DNA of 64,000 nucleotides from Epiperipatus broadwayi (Eukaryota; Onychophora; Udeonychophora; Euonychophora; Peripatidae), in the NCBI GenBank assembly GCA_028023455.1, contig JAQFVV010001077.1:1-64000 (forward strand), written 5' to 3'. Position numbers and translations under genes: made by a program. The notes under the pieces were generated by a model. That model worked only from the letters and a program-made list of their open reading frames with translations. It had not been told where the DNA came from and ran no database searches. Positions 1-11,481 of this stretch are shown here, piece after piece (positions within the stretch are counted from its first letter, which is position 1; each line of letters opens with the position of its first letter).

Positions 1-3000
1 TAGATATATATATCGTATTCAATTATTTAAAAAAAAAAATTTTTTTTATTCTTTTATACATACAGAGATTTATATGTATAGATTTATTATTGTGAATAAG
101 CAGTTTTGATTTATTATATAATTCTTTTTATTATTATTAAATAATATGTGTTAAATTTATTTAACATTCATTTTTGTTAAAATAGAGTAAATCAGAAAAG
201 TGTGAAATAAAGCAATTAAGATTGTTAGATTAGGAGATAAAAAAAAAAAAAATGTACACGTGTGGAAGAATGAATATATCTGTGCAAATACAAAAACGCT
301 TTTAACACCTATTTCTGATGGCTATAGATTCCATCTTTGTTGTTATCTGTATCTTAAAATTATTTTTACAAAAGAGGTGCTTTGATGTAGTAACGATAGC
401 ATTAATTTTAAGTCCAACTTGTGAAGCTTTGATTTTTTTTTAGATAAAGATTTCCAGATGTTTTTTCGCGATATAAATGATTGAAGCAATTTTTTTAGGC
501 AGTCAGTCTGAAATTTTTTAAAGAGGCAGTTAATCATAAATTTTTTTTTAAGAGTCAGTAATAAATTTCTTTAGAGAGATGATCAGTTAAATTATTATTA
601 TTATTTTGAGACTCAACTCAGTCGTCCTTCCTTGTTATAATTCTTAAGCAGAAATGTAAGCTCGAATCTTTTTTTTTTTAAAAAAAAAAGAGAGTGAACG
701 CTTTAATTCTTTTTTTCTCACTCTTGGAAAGTTGAAAAAAACAAGAGCAAATGAAAGGTGCGTTTATATAAAACAAACCAGCAATATTAAAGGAGAAAAG
801 AGAAATGGAACAAGATTGAATTTATAAGAAGTTAGTCCTAATTATATAAAAAATGATATTAACATATTTAGCTCTGCATAATACTATGCTTTTGCATTGC
901 TAAACCATTGGTCTACTTCCTGGTTTATACAGAGGGAGTCAAAATCGCTGATCTATCTATGAAATCATGTATCCAGAAATAACCAACAAAATGAAAGATT
1001 TTGAAGCCAAACACACAAGCTATATGGAATGCTTGGTTTCTAATTCCTGGCTTATGAAAAGTTCATTACCTTCAAATGAATGGAGAACAGGAAATAGGAT
1101 GAAAAGAAAATTTATAACAGCCGTGTAGAACCAAGTTTGAAGCCATAAAACAAATTTTTGTTGATTTACCTCAATCATCTAAAGTGTCAACAGCAAGTAT
1201 TTTTTTTAAAAAGAAAGAGACAAGCAAATCCACCGGTACCTACTTATTCAAAGTACTTATAATAACTTTTTTTCTTTTAAATGGTAGAAGGAAGCCAATC
1301 AACAGTGAATAATAAGGAAATTGAAGAAACAAGCAAAGTCAATTGATTCAGCATTATCTTAAAAGTATCTGCAATAACTTTCTTTTTTTTTTTTTTTTGT
1401 TGGTGAGCAAAGAAAAGCAGTCTGATAATTCAAACTCAGGACATTAATAAGAAGTAAAAAGTATACGGGTAAATATGAACTTTCCTTAACCGATTTTATT
1501 CTTTTACTTATTAAAAGTAAACCTTAATTTACTGGTCAAAGCAATTTTTTTTTGATACAGAAACATTAAAGACTTGTTTATCTATAGTTATTTGCAATAT
1601 CTCACAACATAGCACAAACATAGTTTAAATCTTTAAACTTAAATTTTTCATTATTTTTTTTTATTATATATTGTAATGTTGAAATGTTTTTTTTTTTTAT
1701 TTTATTAATTGTTCTTCAGATGTTAATGATAATGAGCAACCTATAGATATATGCATTTATAATGTTTTTTATTTTTATTTTATCTTGTTGCATATTAAAA
1801 GTTAATATATGTATTTTATTTTCTTTCGCTATAAGGTTGCAAAAGAAAAAGATATTTTTATATATGTAATTTTGGGTATACATTTTAAACATATATGTTA
1901 ACATTACCGAATGCGTGAATGTGTAACTGCTTACCCAAACACATCAAAGAATAGGTTATATATAATTAGTTTAAAATAGTAAATTAAAAAGTAGGGCATT
2001 ACATTTGAATGGAAATGAAATAACACATACAAGTTATACCTGAAATTTATTTTATGATATGATAAGTAAGAAAAGTCTTAAATAAGCATTTATAGAATAT
2101 GTATTTTTTTTAATATTGAGTTAAAACAGCTTATTTTGAGATATCAAGAAAGGTGACAAACCTATATATTAAGTTTATTTGCTTATACTTATATCAATTT
2201 TATATTAATAAGTCATTTATTTAATTGTCGATTTAATTTTAAAGAAGGAAAGAAAGAGTAGTAGTGTTAATAAAATATAATTATATATCTTAATTGGTTT
2301 CCGAGTTATTATTAAGAATATTGTGTTTTGTTTTGTTTTTTTTTTTGTCTTAATTCTATCATTTTAAATCAGCATCATTGCTCGCAGTTATTAAGTATTA
2401 CCATTCATATATATTGAGCAATCACTTGCAAATATTAAGCGTCCGCAAAATAATAGGTAAACTAGAATGTTGATATTTAAGTATTTAAGGATTATGCTTG
2501 AGAATAAATTAAATTTTGATAATTATAGTTCAACATAGAAAGCTAAAATTGTGTTGTGTCCATGAATTTAGATCATCCTCATCAATGATGGATATTATGT
2601 TATTAGTTAAAAATGTTTCAAATAATACTATATAAAAGTTATGATCGCCATCAATCATCATTAATAAATTATAGTCATTAAATTTAATGTTTAGCGTAAT
2701 GAATATGTTTTAGTAAATAGGGGTTTATATAAAATTGAATATTATGCAAAGAGATTCATGATGATCAATCATCATCATTAGTATTATTAAATCCCAGTAT
2801 GAAATATGATAATTTTAATAGATGCCTATAAGTTTATAAAGATGAATTTATTGTTGTGAATCTATTGATAAGCCATGGCTGGTATCATCATCACCATTAT
2901 AATCATTGTTATGATATCACTATTATTATCATTATTATGATATTATCATCATCATCATCATTATTACCTTTATTGTGATAAATAATTTAGTTAAATGGCC

Positions 3001-3806
3001 ATCAATATCAATAATGGTCTTCACATGCTTGTTTAGAAGCCATTAATAGGATTATACATGTCTGTTCATCAATATACGCTAATGAGCTAGCAATGTCTAT
3101 AAGAATCTTTGATCTATGGTATAAACTTTGGTAATATTGGGATCCTGTAATTTTATCAATATAGATAAAATGTAAGAATGTCATTTTTGTTCAATAGTCA
3201 TCCAAGTCATGTGTAATAAATATGTACTGAATGAGTTTGAACTCAAGTACACTATAAATAGATACTTATCTAGATTGAAAACAATCTAGTGGCGCTCATG
3301 GGAAAACACATGTACTTAGCTAAACTGAATAAAAAGTGATATCATCCCTTTCCAACTTCATAATATTAGTTTTATAAAATATATTTTTTTTATAAGTTGT
3401 CATGAATAGCACCAGTGTGTGCATATGACCATGAATGGTCTTATATATTTGGAAAGAAGGATAGAAGGATTCTTTGTTAGAAGAATCTAGTATTGGAGAT
3501 AAGCATAAGGCACTCCAGGAATCTCACAGTGAGTACTTTTATTCAGTTGCTATGTTTAGTATTATTTTTATTAGATGACAATGTCCAGTATGTTTTACTG
3601 TTTAAATGACTGCCCCAATATATAAATAAATACCAAGAATCTTTAATGCTGATATTTTCTTTGTCTATGCTATGATGAATTGAAATAGCTACAAATTATA
3701 ATTACAAATACATATCTTTTATATTAATTTAATAATTACAAATACATATTTATATTAATTGATAAATATTGTTACAAATGGCAATTGATTTATTTAAATT
3801 GTTACA
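1..3806 (+). repeat. 5' LTR (missing first two bases)
   Basis: Direct repeat partner of 6617-10417. It ends in TTGTTACA followed by two A's and the primer-binding site. It contains poly(A)/poly(T) runs, CATC/ATT microsatellite patches near 2880-2970, and a TATAAATAG box at 3253-3261. No credible ORF lies within it. The only 62-codon open stretch (1716-1904, minus) is simply present in both LTRs. Confidence 0.85.
3253..3261 (+). promoter_or_regulatory. Candidate LTR TATA box (5' LTR)
   Basis: TATAAATAG lies about 550 bases before the LTR end and is followed within 20 bases by a small inverted repeat (CTAGATT...AATCTAG). The position would give a U3 of about 3.25 kb and an R-U5 of about 0.5 kb. 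This is motif evidence only; AT-rich DNA throws up such boxes by chance. Confidence 0.35.
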
Positions 3807-3808
3807 AA

Positions 3809-3830
3809 TGGCGCACCAACTAGGGCTCGA
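3809..3830 (+). promoter_or_regulatory. tRNA primer-binding site (copy 1)
   Basis: It begins TGGCGCACCAAC two bases after the LTR terminus. Its complement reads as the 3' end of a tRNA: a T-arm with the invariant TTCGA, then an acceptor strand ending in CCA. That is what primes minus-strand synthesis in LTR retrotransposons. The exact tRNA is not assigned. Confidence 0.75.
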
Positions 3831-3939
3831 AATAAGCCAAATAATGGCTTGAAATACCCCACATACATGAGAGACGGGTAGTATATGGTGATGACAGGTG
3901 TATAGTTTGTGACAATTGATTTATTTAAATTGTTACAAA

Positions 3940-3961
3940 TGGCGCACCAACTAGGGCTCAA
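3940..3961 (+). promoter_or_regulatory. tRNA primer-binding site (duplicate copy 2)
   Basis: Second copy of the primer-binding site, carried by the 131-base tandem duplication. It is identical over its first 20 bases and preceded by the same LTR-terminal sequence. Confidence 0.7.
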
Positions 3962-4039
3962 AATAAGCCAAATAATGGCTTGAAATACCCCACATACATG
4001 AGAGATGGGTAGTATATAGTGATGACAGATGTATAGTTT

Positions 4040-5455
4040 AAAAAAAAAAAAAAAAAAGAATTTTTTTTTTCTGTGCAATTTTTTATTATTATTAGTGTAT
4101 ACAAATATTTTGGCCTGATGTTTAGATGATGATGATTACTGTTATTGCATTTTTGATGATGATAAATGAGTACAGTCATTATAGAGCTTAGTTTCAATTT
4201 TTAAAATATAATGATATCACAACTTATAATGTGTTAAAGTTAATAACACTGTTTTTTTTTTATATATTTGCTTATCAATTAAATAAGCACAGAAATATTA
4301 ATAGCCTTGAAGTGTGGAATAATAATTTTGTTCATATTTGAAAAGTTTGTGTTATAGAAAATTTATGATTTTGGAGGTTGGATTGGATATTTGATTGTTG
4401 GAGTTTGGTTGGTTGTGTTACGGTTGTGATGATGGATGGAGAATTTTTGTCATTGCCTTGAGAATGTGATGTATTCATGCCACTGGTGATTGATTTATCT
4501 CATTCACTGCTCCAACCCAGATTATAATATCAGTTGTTTTATCATGAAGCAGTTAACAGTAGGCCTGCCATGATTTCGCCTCTAAGACTCCAGAGAGAGC
4601 AAGGCATAATTTTTCTGATACATAATATTTCGCCTCTAAGACTCCAGAGAGAGCAAGGCAGTATTTTGTTTTACTGATATATAATTGTTGCCTCTAAGAC
4701 TTTAAAAATAAGCAAGGCAGTATTTTACGAATTAAAGCCCCTAAGACTTGGAAGTAAGCAGGGCAATGCAACAATGTTTGCAATAAACTATTATGGGTTG
4801 TAGTAGCTTAGAGTGATTGAATTGGGGTGATCATCTGAGTGTTCATGGAGCATTGTGTGCTTTAAGTGCAGTAATTGAATTCTTTTGTCTATCTCATGAT
4901 TGTGAATTGCTAATCATTCTTTTGGCTGTCAATATCTGTCAGATCTCTAGAAGGATAGATGAGTATATAAATGACTTAAGACATGAACTCTGTTATAAAT
5001 CTAGCACATATGTTATATAAGTAAATTTTTTTTGCTTAGTGTATTAAAAAAGGGCATAGAGAGAGTTAAGTTTTATAAAAGCATGAAAACTAGATAAATG
5101 ATGGCATAAAAGGACACACCAATACAGAGATAGCTTTTTCTTAAATAAATGTTTTAAATAGTACTATGACCTCATACTTTATCAATCATATATAGGTAAA
5201 GGAAAAAGGGAATGATGATAGAGGTTAAGTAAATTAAAGGCACTTAAGATATAGATAGATTGATGGGGAGAATTATGGCTGAGAAAGAGTGGTTGAAAAT
5301 TTTAAGGTATATGAGGATAGATAAAGGTGTTTGACTCTGGATGTATAAGAAATCAGGGAGCAGAACAGAATAGAGCAGAACAATAAATCAGAACAGAATA
5401 AATCAGAATATACTAAATCAAACAGAAATAAGTAATATAAATATTTTATGAATTT
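4040..5455 (+). other. Untranslated leader of the LTR element
   Basis: Non-coding stretch between the duplicated primer-binding site and the gag-like ORF: a poly(A)/poly(T) tract (4040-4070), AT-rich sequence, the four-copy hairpin repeat at 4578-4764, then purine-rich sequence with short GAACAGAAT/AAATCAGAA repeats just before the ORF start (about 5360-5420). The 67-codon open stretch at 4817-5020 has no recognisable features and is not called as a gene. Confidence 0.6.
4578..4764 (+). repeat. Four imperfect copies of a 28-base hairpin repeat in the leader
   Basis: Units at 4578-4605, 4632-4659, 4690-4719 and 4737-4764 share the pattern GCCTCTAAGACT...AGCAAGGC. Units 1 and 2 are identical; 3 and 4 have drifted. 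The GCCT start and AGGC end of units 1-3 can pair, and unit 4 keeps the pairing with GCCC...GGGC. Compensated ends suggest selection for structure, possibly RNA packaging or dimerisation; this is inference. Confidence 0.75.
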
Positions 5456-6442
5456 ATGATGGAGCAAGAAAAGGAATTAACCATTGTGGGAATGGAAGTA
5501 GAGAAGCAGGGCCCTCCAGAGTGGATGCAAATTTTCATGAACCAAATGAATCAGAAATTTGATCATCAATCACAAGAGATGAAGGAAATGAAAGAAGGCA
5601 TGAACCAATTGAATAAGAAAATGGATCAGTACTTCCAAAAAATGCATGAGTCTATCAAAGGAATGTCTCAGAGACTTGACAATAAGATGGATCAACCATC
5701 ACCAGAAATGAATGATCAAGTAACTTATTTAGGTAAAGAAACTGATAATAAGATGACCAGTCCAGAACAAGAAATAGTGCCAGAGAGTTATGTGACTGTA
5801 GTCAAGCTATATGAAAATGATGAGGTAGCTGCTGTTCAAGAACAATATAATCCCAAAGAGGATATATACAGTGAGATACATAACCTAGAAATAAAGGTAG
5901 CCACTGTACAGGAACAAATTGACCTCAGGAAAGATGTAGTCAGTAAAGCTAGTTTCTTAGAATTAAAGATAGCTGCTGATGTATATGCCCCAGTAAATGT
6001 AGCAGACATGTTTGAGACATTGGGAGCTACCAAAAGGATAGCTGAAAGTTATCATAGAGAGGAGGAGAGCTATGGCTATAAAGTCTCCAATATGAAAATG
6101 GGAACAAACCAGTTAGGCAGACAATTTCCCACAAAACCTGGCAAACCAAACATAGGAATGCCTGGGAATATATATATGATAGTGGATGATGTGCACTCCC
6201 CAATGAGAGAGGCAGACCTATTGGATGCCCTGGGAGTTGCAGAAAGGAAAATGAAAGGTTATTCTAGGATGGAGGAGAGATATAGTTATAAGATCTCCAC
6301 CATTAGGATTATAAACAACCAATTAGGCCGACACTATCCCATGAAACCTAGCAAACCAAACATAGGTAGGCCTGGGAATAATTCCGATCAACAAATGCAA
6401 AGTAGAGACCCGCAGAAGCATACCTTCAAAAAAGTTCTATAA
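5456..6442 (+). CDS. gag-like protein of the LTR element, 328 aa
   Basis: The ORF sits in the gag position of the LTR element. It opens ATGATG; either Met could start. Residues ~18-80 are rich in M, Q, K and E with a heptad-like spacing, suggesting a coiled coil such as is common at the N-terminus of Gypsy-type gag proteins. The C-terminal part carries a tandem internal duplication: a block of about 55 residues around 190-245, with LGATKRIAESY and ending in GKPNIGMPGN, recurs around 257-312 as LGVAERKMKGY ending in SKPNIGRPGN. No CCHC zinc knuckle, protease or RT motif is visible. The reading frame ends where a pol remnant begins in another frame. The ORF is intact in a young element. Assignment as gag rests on position and composition, not a recognised capsid fold. 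Confidence 0.6.
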   Translation: MMEQEKELTIVGMEVEKQGPPEWMQIFMNQMNQKFDHQSQEMKEMKEGMNQLNKKMDQYFQKMHESIKGMSQRLDNKMDQPSPEMNDQVTYLGKETDNKMTSPEQEIVPESYVTVVKLYENDEVAAVQEQYNPKEDIYSEIHNLEIKVATVQEQIDLRKDVVSKASFLELKIAADVYAPVNVADMFETLGATKRIAESYHREEESYGYKVSNMKMGTNQLGRQFPTKPGKPNIGMPGNIYMIVDDVHSPMREADLLDALGVAERKMKGYSRMEERYSYKISTIRIINNQLGRHYPMKPSKPNIGRPGNNSDQQMQSRDPQKHTFKKVL

Positions 6443-6569
6443 TATATATGAAGGGCCATTCATGCTCAAGGAAAGAAAAGGGGAAAATGCAATTGTACTC
6501 GAATCGTCAGAAGGAGTAAAAGGCACATATAATGTACGTAGCCTAAAACCAATAGCACTCATGACCTAA
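6429..6569 (+). pseudogene. Remnant of pol: integrase C-terminus
   Basis: A short open stretch reads KKFYNIYEGPFMLK, later GTYNVRSLKPI, then a stop at 6567-6569. This is the typical end of a Gypsy-type integrase (an ...YEGPF... strand and a closing NV..LKP motif) directly before the 3' LTR. It overlaps the last codons of the gag-like ORF in another frame, so the deletion that removed protease, RT, RNase H and the rest of integrase joined gag to pol near 6420-6435. It cannot encode a working enzyme. Confidence 0.7.
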
Positions 6570-6602
6570 ACAATTTTTGATATTCAAAATTTTTTTTTGT
6601 TT

Positions 6603-6616
6603 GGGGGTGAGGCAAA
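6603..6616 (+). promoter_or_regulatory. Polypurine tract
   Basis: GGGGGTGAGGCAAA immediately precedes the TG that begins the 3' LTR; this is the expected primer site for plus-strand DNA synthesis. Confidence 0.75.
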
Positions 6617-9600
6617 TGTAGATATATATATCGTATTCAATTATTTAAAAAAAAAAATTTTTTTTATTCTTTTATACATACAGAGATTTATATGTATAGA
6701 TTTATTATTGTGAATAAGCAGTTTTGATTTATTATATAATTCTTTTTATTATTATTAAATAATATGTGTTAAATTTATTTAACATTCATTTTTGTTAAAA
6801 TAGAGTAAATCAGAAAAGTGTGAAATAAAGCAATTAAGATTGTTAGATTAGGAGATAAAAAAAAAAAAAATGTACACGTGTGGAAGAATGAATATATCTG
6901 TGCAAATACAAAAACGCTTTTAACACCTATTTCTGATGGCTATAGATTCCATCTTTGTTGTTATCTGTATCTTAAAATTATTTTTACAAAAGAGGTGCTT
7001 TGATGTAGTAACGATAGCATTAATTTTAAGTCCAACTTGTGAAGCTTTGATTTTTTTTAGATAAAGATTTCCAGATGTTTTTTCGCGATATAAATGATTG
7101 AAGCAATTTTTTTAGGCAGTCAGTCTGAAATTTTTTAAAGAGGCAGTTAATCATAAATTTTTTTTTTAAGAGTCAGTAATAAATTTCTTTAGAGAGATGA
7201 TCAGTTAAATTATTATTATTATTTTGAGACTCAACTCAGTCGTCCTTCCTTGTTATAATTCTTAAGCAGAAATGTAAGCTCGAATCTTTTTTTTTTTAAA
7301 AAAAAAAGAGAGTGAACGCTTTAATTCTTTTTTTCTCACTCTTGGAAAGTTGAAAAAAACAAGAGCAAATGAAAGGTGCGTTTATATAAAACAAACCAGC
7401 AATATTAAAGGAGAAAAGAGAAATGGAACAAGATTGAATTTATAAGAAGTTAGTCCTAATTATATAAAAAATGATATTAACATATTTAGCTCTGCATAAT
7501 ACTATGCTTTTGCATTGCTAAACCATTGGTCTACTTCCTGGTTTATACAGAGGGAGTCAAAATCGCTGATCTATCTATGAAGTCATGTATCCAGTAATAA
7601 CCAACAAAATGAAAGATTTTGAAGCCAAACACACAAGCTATATGGAATGCTTGGTTTCTAATTCCTGGCTTATGAAGAGTTCATTACCTTCAAATGAATG
7701 GAGAACAGGAAATAGGAGGAAGAAAAAAAATTTATAACAGCCGTGTAGAACCAAGTTTGAAGCCATAAAACAAAATTTTGTTGGACCTCAATCATCTAAA
7801 GTGTCAACAGCAAGTATTTTTTTAAAAGGGAAAGAGACAAGCAAATCCACCGGTACCTACTTATTCAAAGTACTTATAATAACTTTTTTTCTTTTAAATG
7901 GTAGAAGGAAGCCAATCAACAGTGAATAATAAGGAAATTGAAGAAACAAGCAAAGTCAATTGATTCAGCATTATCTTAAAAGTATCTGCAATAACTTTTT
8001 TTTTTTTTTGTTGGTGAGCAAAGAAAAGCAGTCTGATAATTCAAATTCAGGACATTAATAAGAAGTAAAAAGTATACGGGTAAATATGAACTTTCCTTAA
8101 CCGATTTTATTCTTTTACTTATTAAAAGTAAACCTTAATTTACTGGTCAAAGCAATTTTCTTTTTGATACAGAAACATTAAAGACTTGTTTATCTATAGT
8201 TATTTGCAATATCTCACAACATAGCACAAACATAGTTTAAATCTTTAAACTTAAATTTTTCATTATTTTTTTTTATTATATATTGTAATGTTGAAATGTT
8301 TTTTTTTTTTTATTTTATTAATTGTTCTTCAGATGTTAATGATAATGAGCAACCTATAGATATATGCATTTATAATGTTTTTTATTTTTATTTTATCTTG
8401 TTGCATATTAAAAGTTAATATATGTATTTTATTTTCTTTCGCTATAAGGTTGCAAAAGAAAAAGATATTTTTATATATGTAATTTTGGGTATACATTTTA
8501 AACATATATGTTAACATTACCGAATGCGTGAATGTGTAACTGCTTACCCAAACACATCAAAGAATAGGTTATATATAATTAGTTTAAAATAGTAAATTAA
8601 AAAGTAGGGCATTACATTTGAATGGAAATGAAATAACACATACAAGTTACACCTGAAATTTATTTTATGATATGATAAGTAAGAAAAGTCTTAAATAAGC
8701 ATTTATAGAATATGTATTTTTTTTAATATTGAGTTAAAACAGCTTATTTTGAGATATCAAGAAAGGTGACAAACCTATATATTAAGTTTATTTGCTTATA
8801 CTTATATCAATTTTATATTAATAAGTCATTTATTTAATTGTCGATTTAATTTTAAAGAAGGAAAGAAAGAGTAGTAGTGTTAATAAAATATAATTATATA
8901 TCTTAATTGGTTTCCGAGTTATTATTAAGAATATTGTGTTTTGTTTTATTTTTTTTTGTCTTAATTCTATCATTTTAAATCAGCATCATTGCTCGCAGTT
9001 ATTAAGTATTACCATTCGTATATATTGAGCAATCACTTGCAAATATTAAGCGTCCGCAAAATAATAGGTAAACTAGAATGTTGATATTTAAGTATTTAAG
9101 GATTATGCTTGAGAATAAATTAAATTTTGATAATTATAGTTCAACATAGAAAGCTAAAATTGTGTTGTGTCCATGAATTTAGATCATCCTCATCAATGAT
9201 GGATATTATGTTATTAGTTAAAAATGTTTCAAATAATACTATATAAAAGTTATGATCGCCATCAATCATCATTAATAAATTATAGTCATTAAATTTAATG
9301 TTTAGCGTAATGAATATGTTTTAGTAAATAGGGGTTTATATAAAATTGAATATTATGCAAAGAGATTCATGATGATCAATCATCATCATTAGTATTATTA
9401 AATCCCAGTATGAAATATGATAATTTTAATAGATGCCTATAAGTTTATAAAGATGAATTTATTGTTGTGAATCTATTGATAAGCCATGGCTGGTATCATC
9501 ATCACCATTATAATCATTGTTATGATATCACTATTATTATCATTATTATGATATTATCATCATCATCATCATTATTACCTTTATTGTGATAAATAATTTA

Positions 9601-10414
9601 GTTAAATGGCCATCAATATCAATAATGGTCTTCACATGCTTGTTTAGAAGCCATTAATAGGATTATACATGTCTGTTCATCAATATACGCTAATGAGCTA
9701 GCAATGTCTATAAGAATCTTTGATCTATGGTATAAACTTTGGTAATATTGGGATCCTGTAATTTTATCAATATAGATAAAATGTAAGAATGTCATTTTTG
9801 TTCAATAGTCATCCAAGTCATGTGTAATAAATATGTACTGAATGAGTTTGAACTCAAGTACACTATAAATAGATACTTATCTAGATTGAAAACAATCTAG
9901 TGGCGCTCATGGGAAAACACATGTACTTAGCTAAACTGAATAAAAAGTGATATCATCCCTTTCCAACTTCATAATATTAGTTTTATAAAATATATTTTTT
10001 TTATAAGTTGTCATGAATAGCACCCGTGTGTGCATATGACCATGAATGGTCTTATATATTTGGAAAGAAGGATAGAAGGATTCTTTGTTAGAAGAATCTA
10101 GTATTGGAGATAAGCATAAGGCACTCCAGGAATCTCACAGTGAGTACTTTTATTCAGTTGCTATGTTTAGTATTATTTTTATTAGATGACAATGTCCAGT
10201 ATGTTTTACTGTTTAAATGACTGCCCCAATATATAAATAAATACCAAGAATCTTTAATGCTGATATTTTCTTTGTCTATGCTATGATGAATTGAAATAGC
10301 TACAAATTATAATTACAAATACATATCTTTTATATTAATTTAATAATTACAAATACATATTTATATTAATTGATAAATATTGTTACAAATGGCAATTGAT
10401 TTATTTAAATTGTT

Positions 10415-10417
<3 letters not shown>
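6617..10417 (+). repeat. 3' LTR (complete, 3801 bp)
   Basis: Starts TGTAGATATATATATCG and ends TTGTTACA. It is collinear with 1-3806. Differences are scattered single substitutions (for example near 7582, 8041, 8648, 9018 and 10025) plus run-length changes. The candidate TATA box is conserved at about 9863-9871. Confidence 0.9.

Positions 10418-10495
<78 letters not shown>
10418..10495. repeat. (TA)n microsatellite
   Basis: About 39 uninterrupted TA units directly abut the end of the 3' LTR, so the LTR element probably inserted into or beside a TA array. Confidence 0.9.
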
Positions 10496-10503
<8 letters not shown>

Positions 10504-10964
10504 AAATGAAGTACAAGAATAAATGGTTGCTTTATTCTTGGTAAAGAATAAACGCTCGCCTTATTCTTGGTAAATTTTGACGTGTGTTTAGTTAGAGATT
10601 ATTCTAAATATTTATTGTACACCGTTATAGGTTTTAATCTAAAATAGTATATATATATAGAAATATATATATTTTATATTTACGTCATGTAATTAGCAAG
10701 GAGATGTTAGTTAAATGTTATATATAAAAATTTCAATATAGTTTTTTTTGTTTTTTGATAATTTCAATATAGTTTATCCAGCTAAATGTTACCAAATAAG
10801 ATTTTTATACAATAGATTATAGTCCACAAATATATGAAATATTGGGACACACACATAATTTACTTATAACAAAATTTATTTTATTATTTTTTAGTAAAAT
10901 AATTTTTTTTTTTTAGAATCAAAAAAAAAAAGTTAACTCCTCTTAAAAACAAAAAGATTTTCAG
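10496..10964. other. AT-rich spacer with a short direct repeat
   Basis: No gene seen. TTATTCTTGGTAAA occurs twice (about 10531-10575) and TTTCAATATAGTTT twice near 10730-10775. The rest is low-complexity AT-rich DNA. Confidence 0.5.
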
Positions 10965-11255
10965 TTGTATGTATGGCTGAAAAGTTGGAGGGTGGAGTAG
11001 ATTGAAGCATGTCCATTAAGCTTTGAAGATTTGCTATCTTAATATAAACTGAGCTCTGATTATATTTATATGTTTGAGAGATGATGACCTGTACCGACTG
11101 ATAAGTGCTGGTTCAGCACGAAATTGGCAGTCACTTATCTTTTTCTCATGTAGGTGGTCATGTCTTTCAGTTGTATGAGACAGAGTGGATCTATAAAAGA
11201 GTTCCTTATAATTATTTCTACACTCCAAGTACATAAAGCATATTTGCATTCAAAT
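10965..11255 (+). repeat. Repeat A (dispersed ~280-bp family), copy
   Basis: Recognised by landmarks shared with copies at 16975, 17895, 18360, 49640 and 60755: GGCTGAA-AGTTGGAG, then TTGAAGC-TGTCCATTAA, TGCTATCTTAATATAAA, an internal (TA) patch, GAGATGATGACCTG, TGCTGGTTCAGCACGAAAT, CACTTATCTTTTTC and GTATGAGACAGAGTGGA. It is non-coding. Most copies end near a degenerate GAGTTCAAA-like sequence that resembles a Pol III B box, so a SINE-like origin is possible but unproven. Confidence 0.75.
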
Positions 11256-11481
11256 AAAAAGATAAAAGACTTAATTTAAGAAGTTCTAATTGCTGCCTGA
11301 ACTCAAACTAAAAACTAGATTGCATGAATTAAGGTTTGTCATAACATACTATACTTACACAAGCTGTTAAAAAGAGCAACAAATTTCATAATACTTTTAT
11401 TTTTCATCTTGTTATTATTATTAAAGACCCTCCCTGTTCATTTTTTTCTATTATTATTTAATACCCTTACTTTTATCTTTT

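Larger units (their letters stand above)
3782..4039 (+). repeat. Tandem duplication of LTR end plus primer-binding site
   Basis: A 131-base unit (3782-3912) is repeated at 3913-4039. Each unit holds the last ~25 bases of the LTR, the primer-binding site and about 80 bases of leader. The units differ at a handful of positions (for example ACGGG/ATGGG). A third, shorter echo of the LTR end lies just upstream (around 3760-3781). Confidence 0.9.
1..10417 (+). mobile_element. Non-autonomous Gypsy-type LTR retrotransposon with 3.8-kb LTRs
   Basis: Bases 1-3806 reappear almost unchanged at 6619-10417, and the 2.8 kb between them has the parts of a retrotransposon interior in the right order: a tRNA primer-binding site just after the first repeat, a gag-like ORF, the C-terminal codons of an integrase, and a polypurine tract just before the second repeat. 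The second repeat starts TG and ends CA. The first lacks only its leading TG because the window begins there. Protease, RT, RNase H and most of integrase are absent, so the element must depend on proteins from elsewhere. Each LTR is longer than the interior. The two LTRs differ at only about a dozen substitutions plus homopolymer indels by eye, so the insertion is young. The 5' flank and target-site duplication are outside the window. Confidence 0.85.

Noticed and set aside
1716-1904. 62-codon frame conserved at two places (also 8329-8517)
   Set aside because: Identity is due to the two LTRs being recent copies; low-complexity content and no domain.
4817-5020. 67-codon frame in the LTR element leader
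   Set aside because: No domain; lies upstream of the gag-like ORF in sequence that otherwise looks like an untranslated leader.
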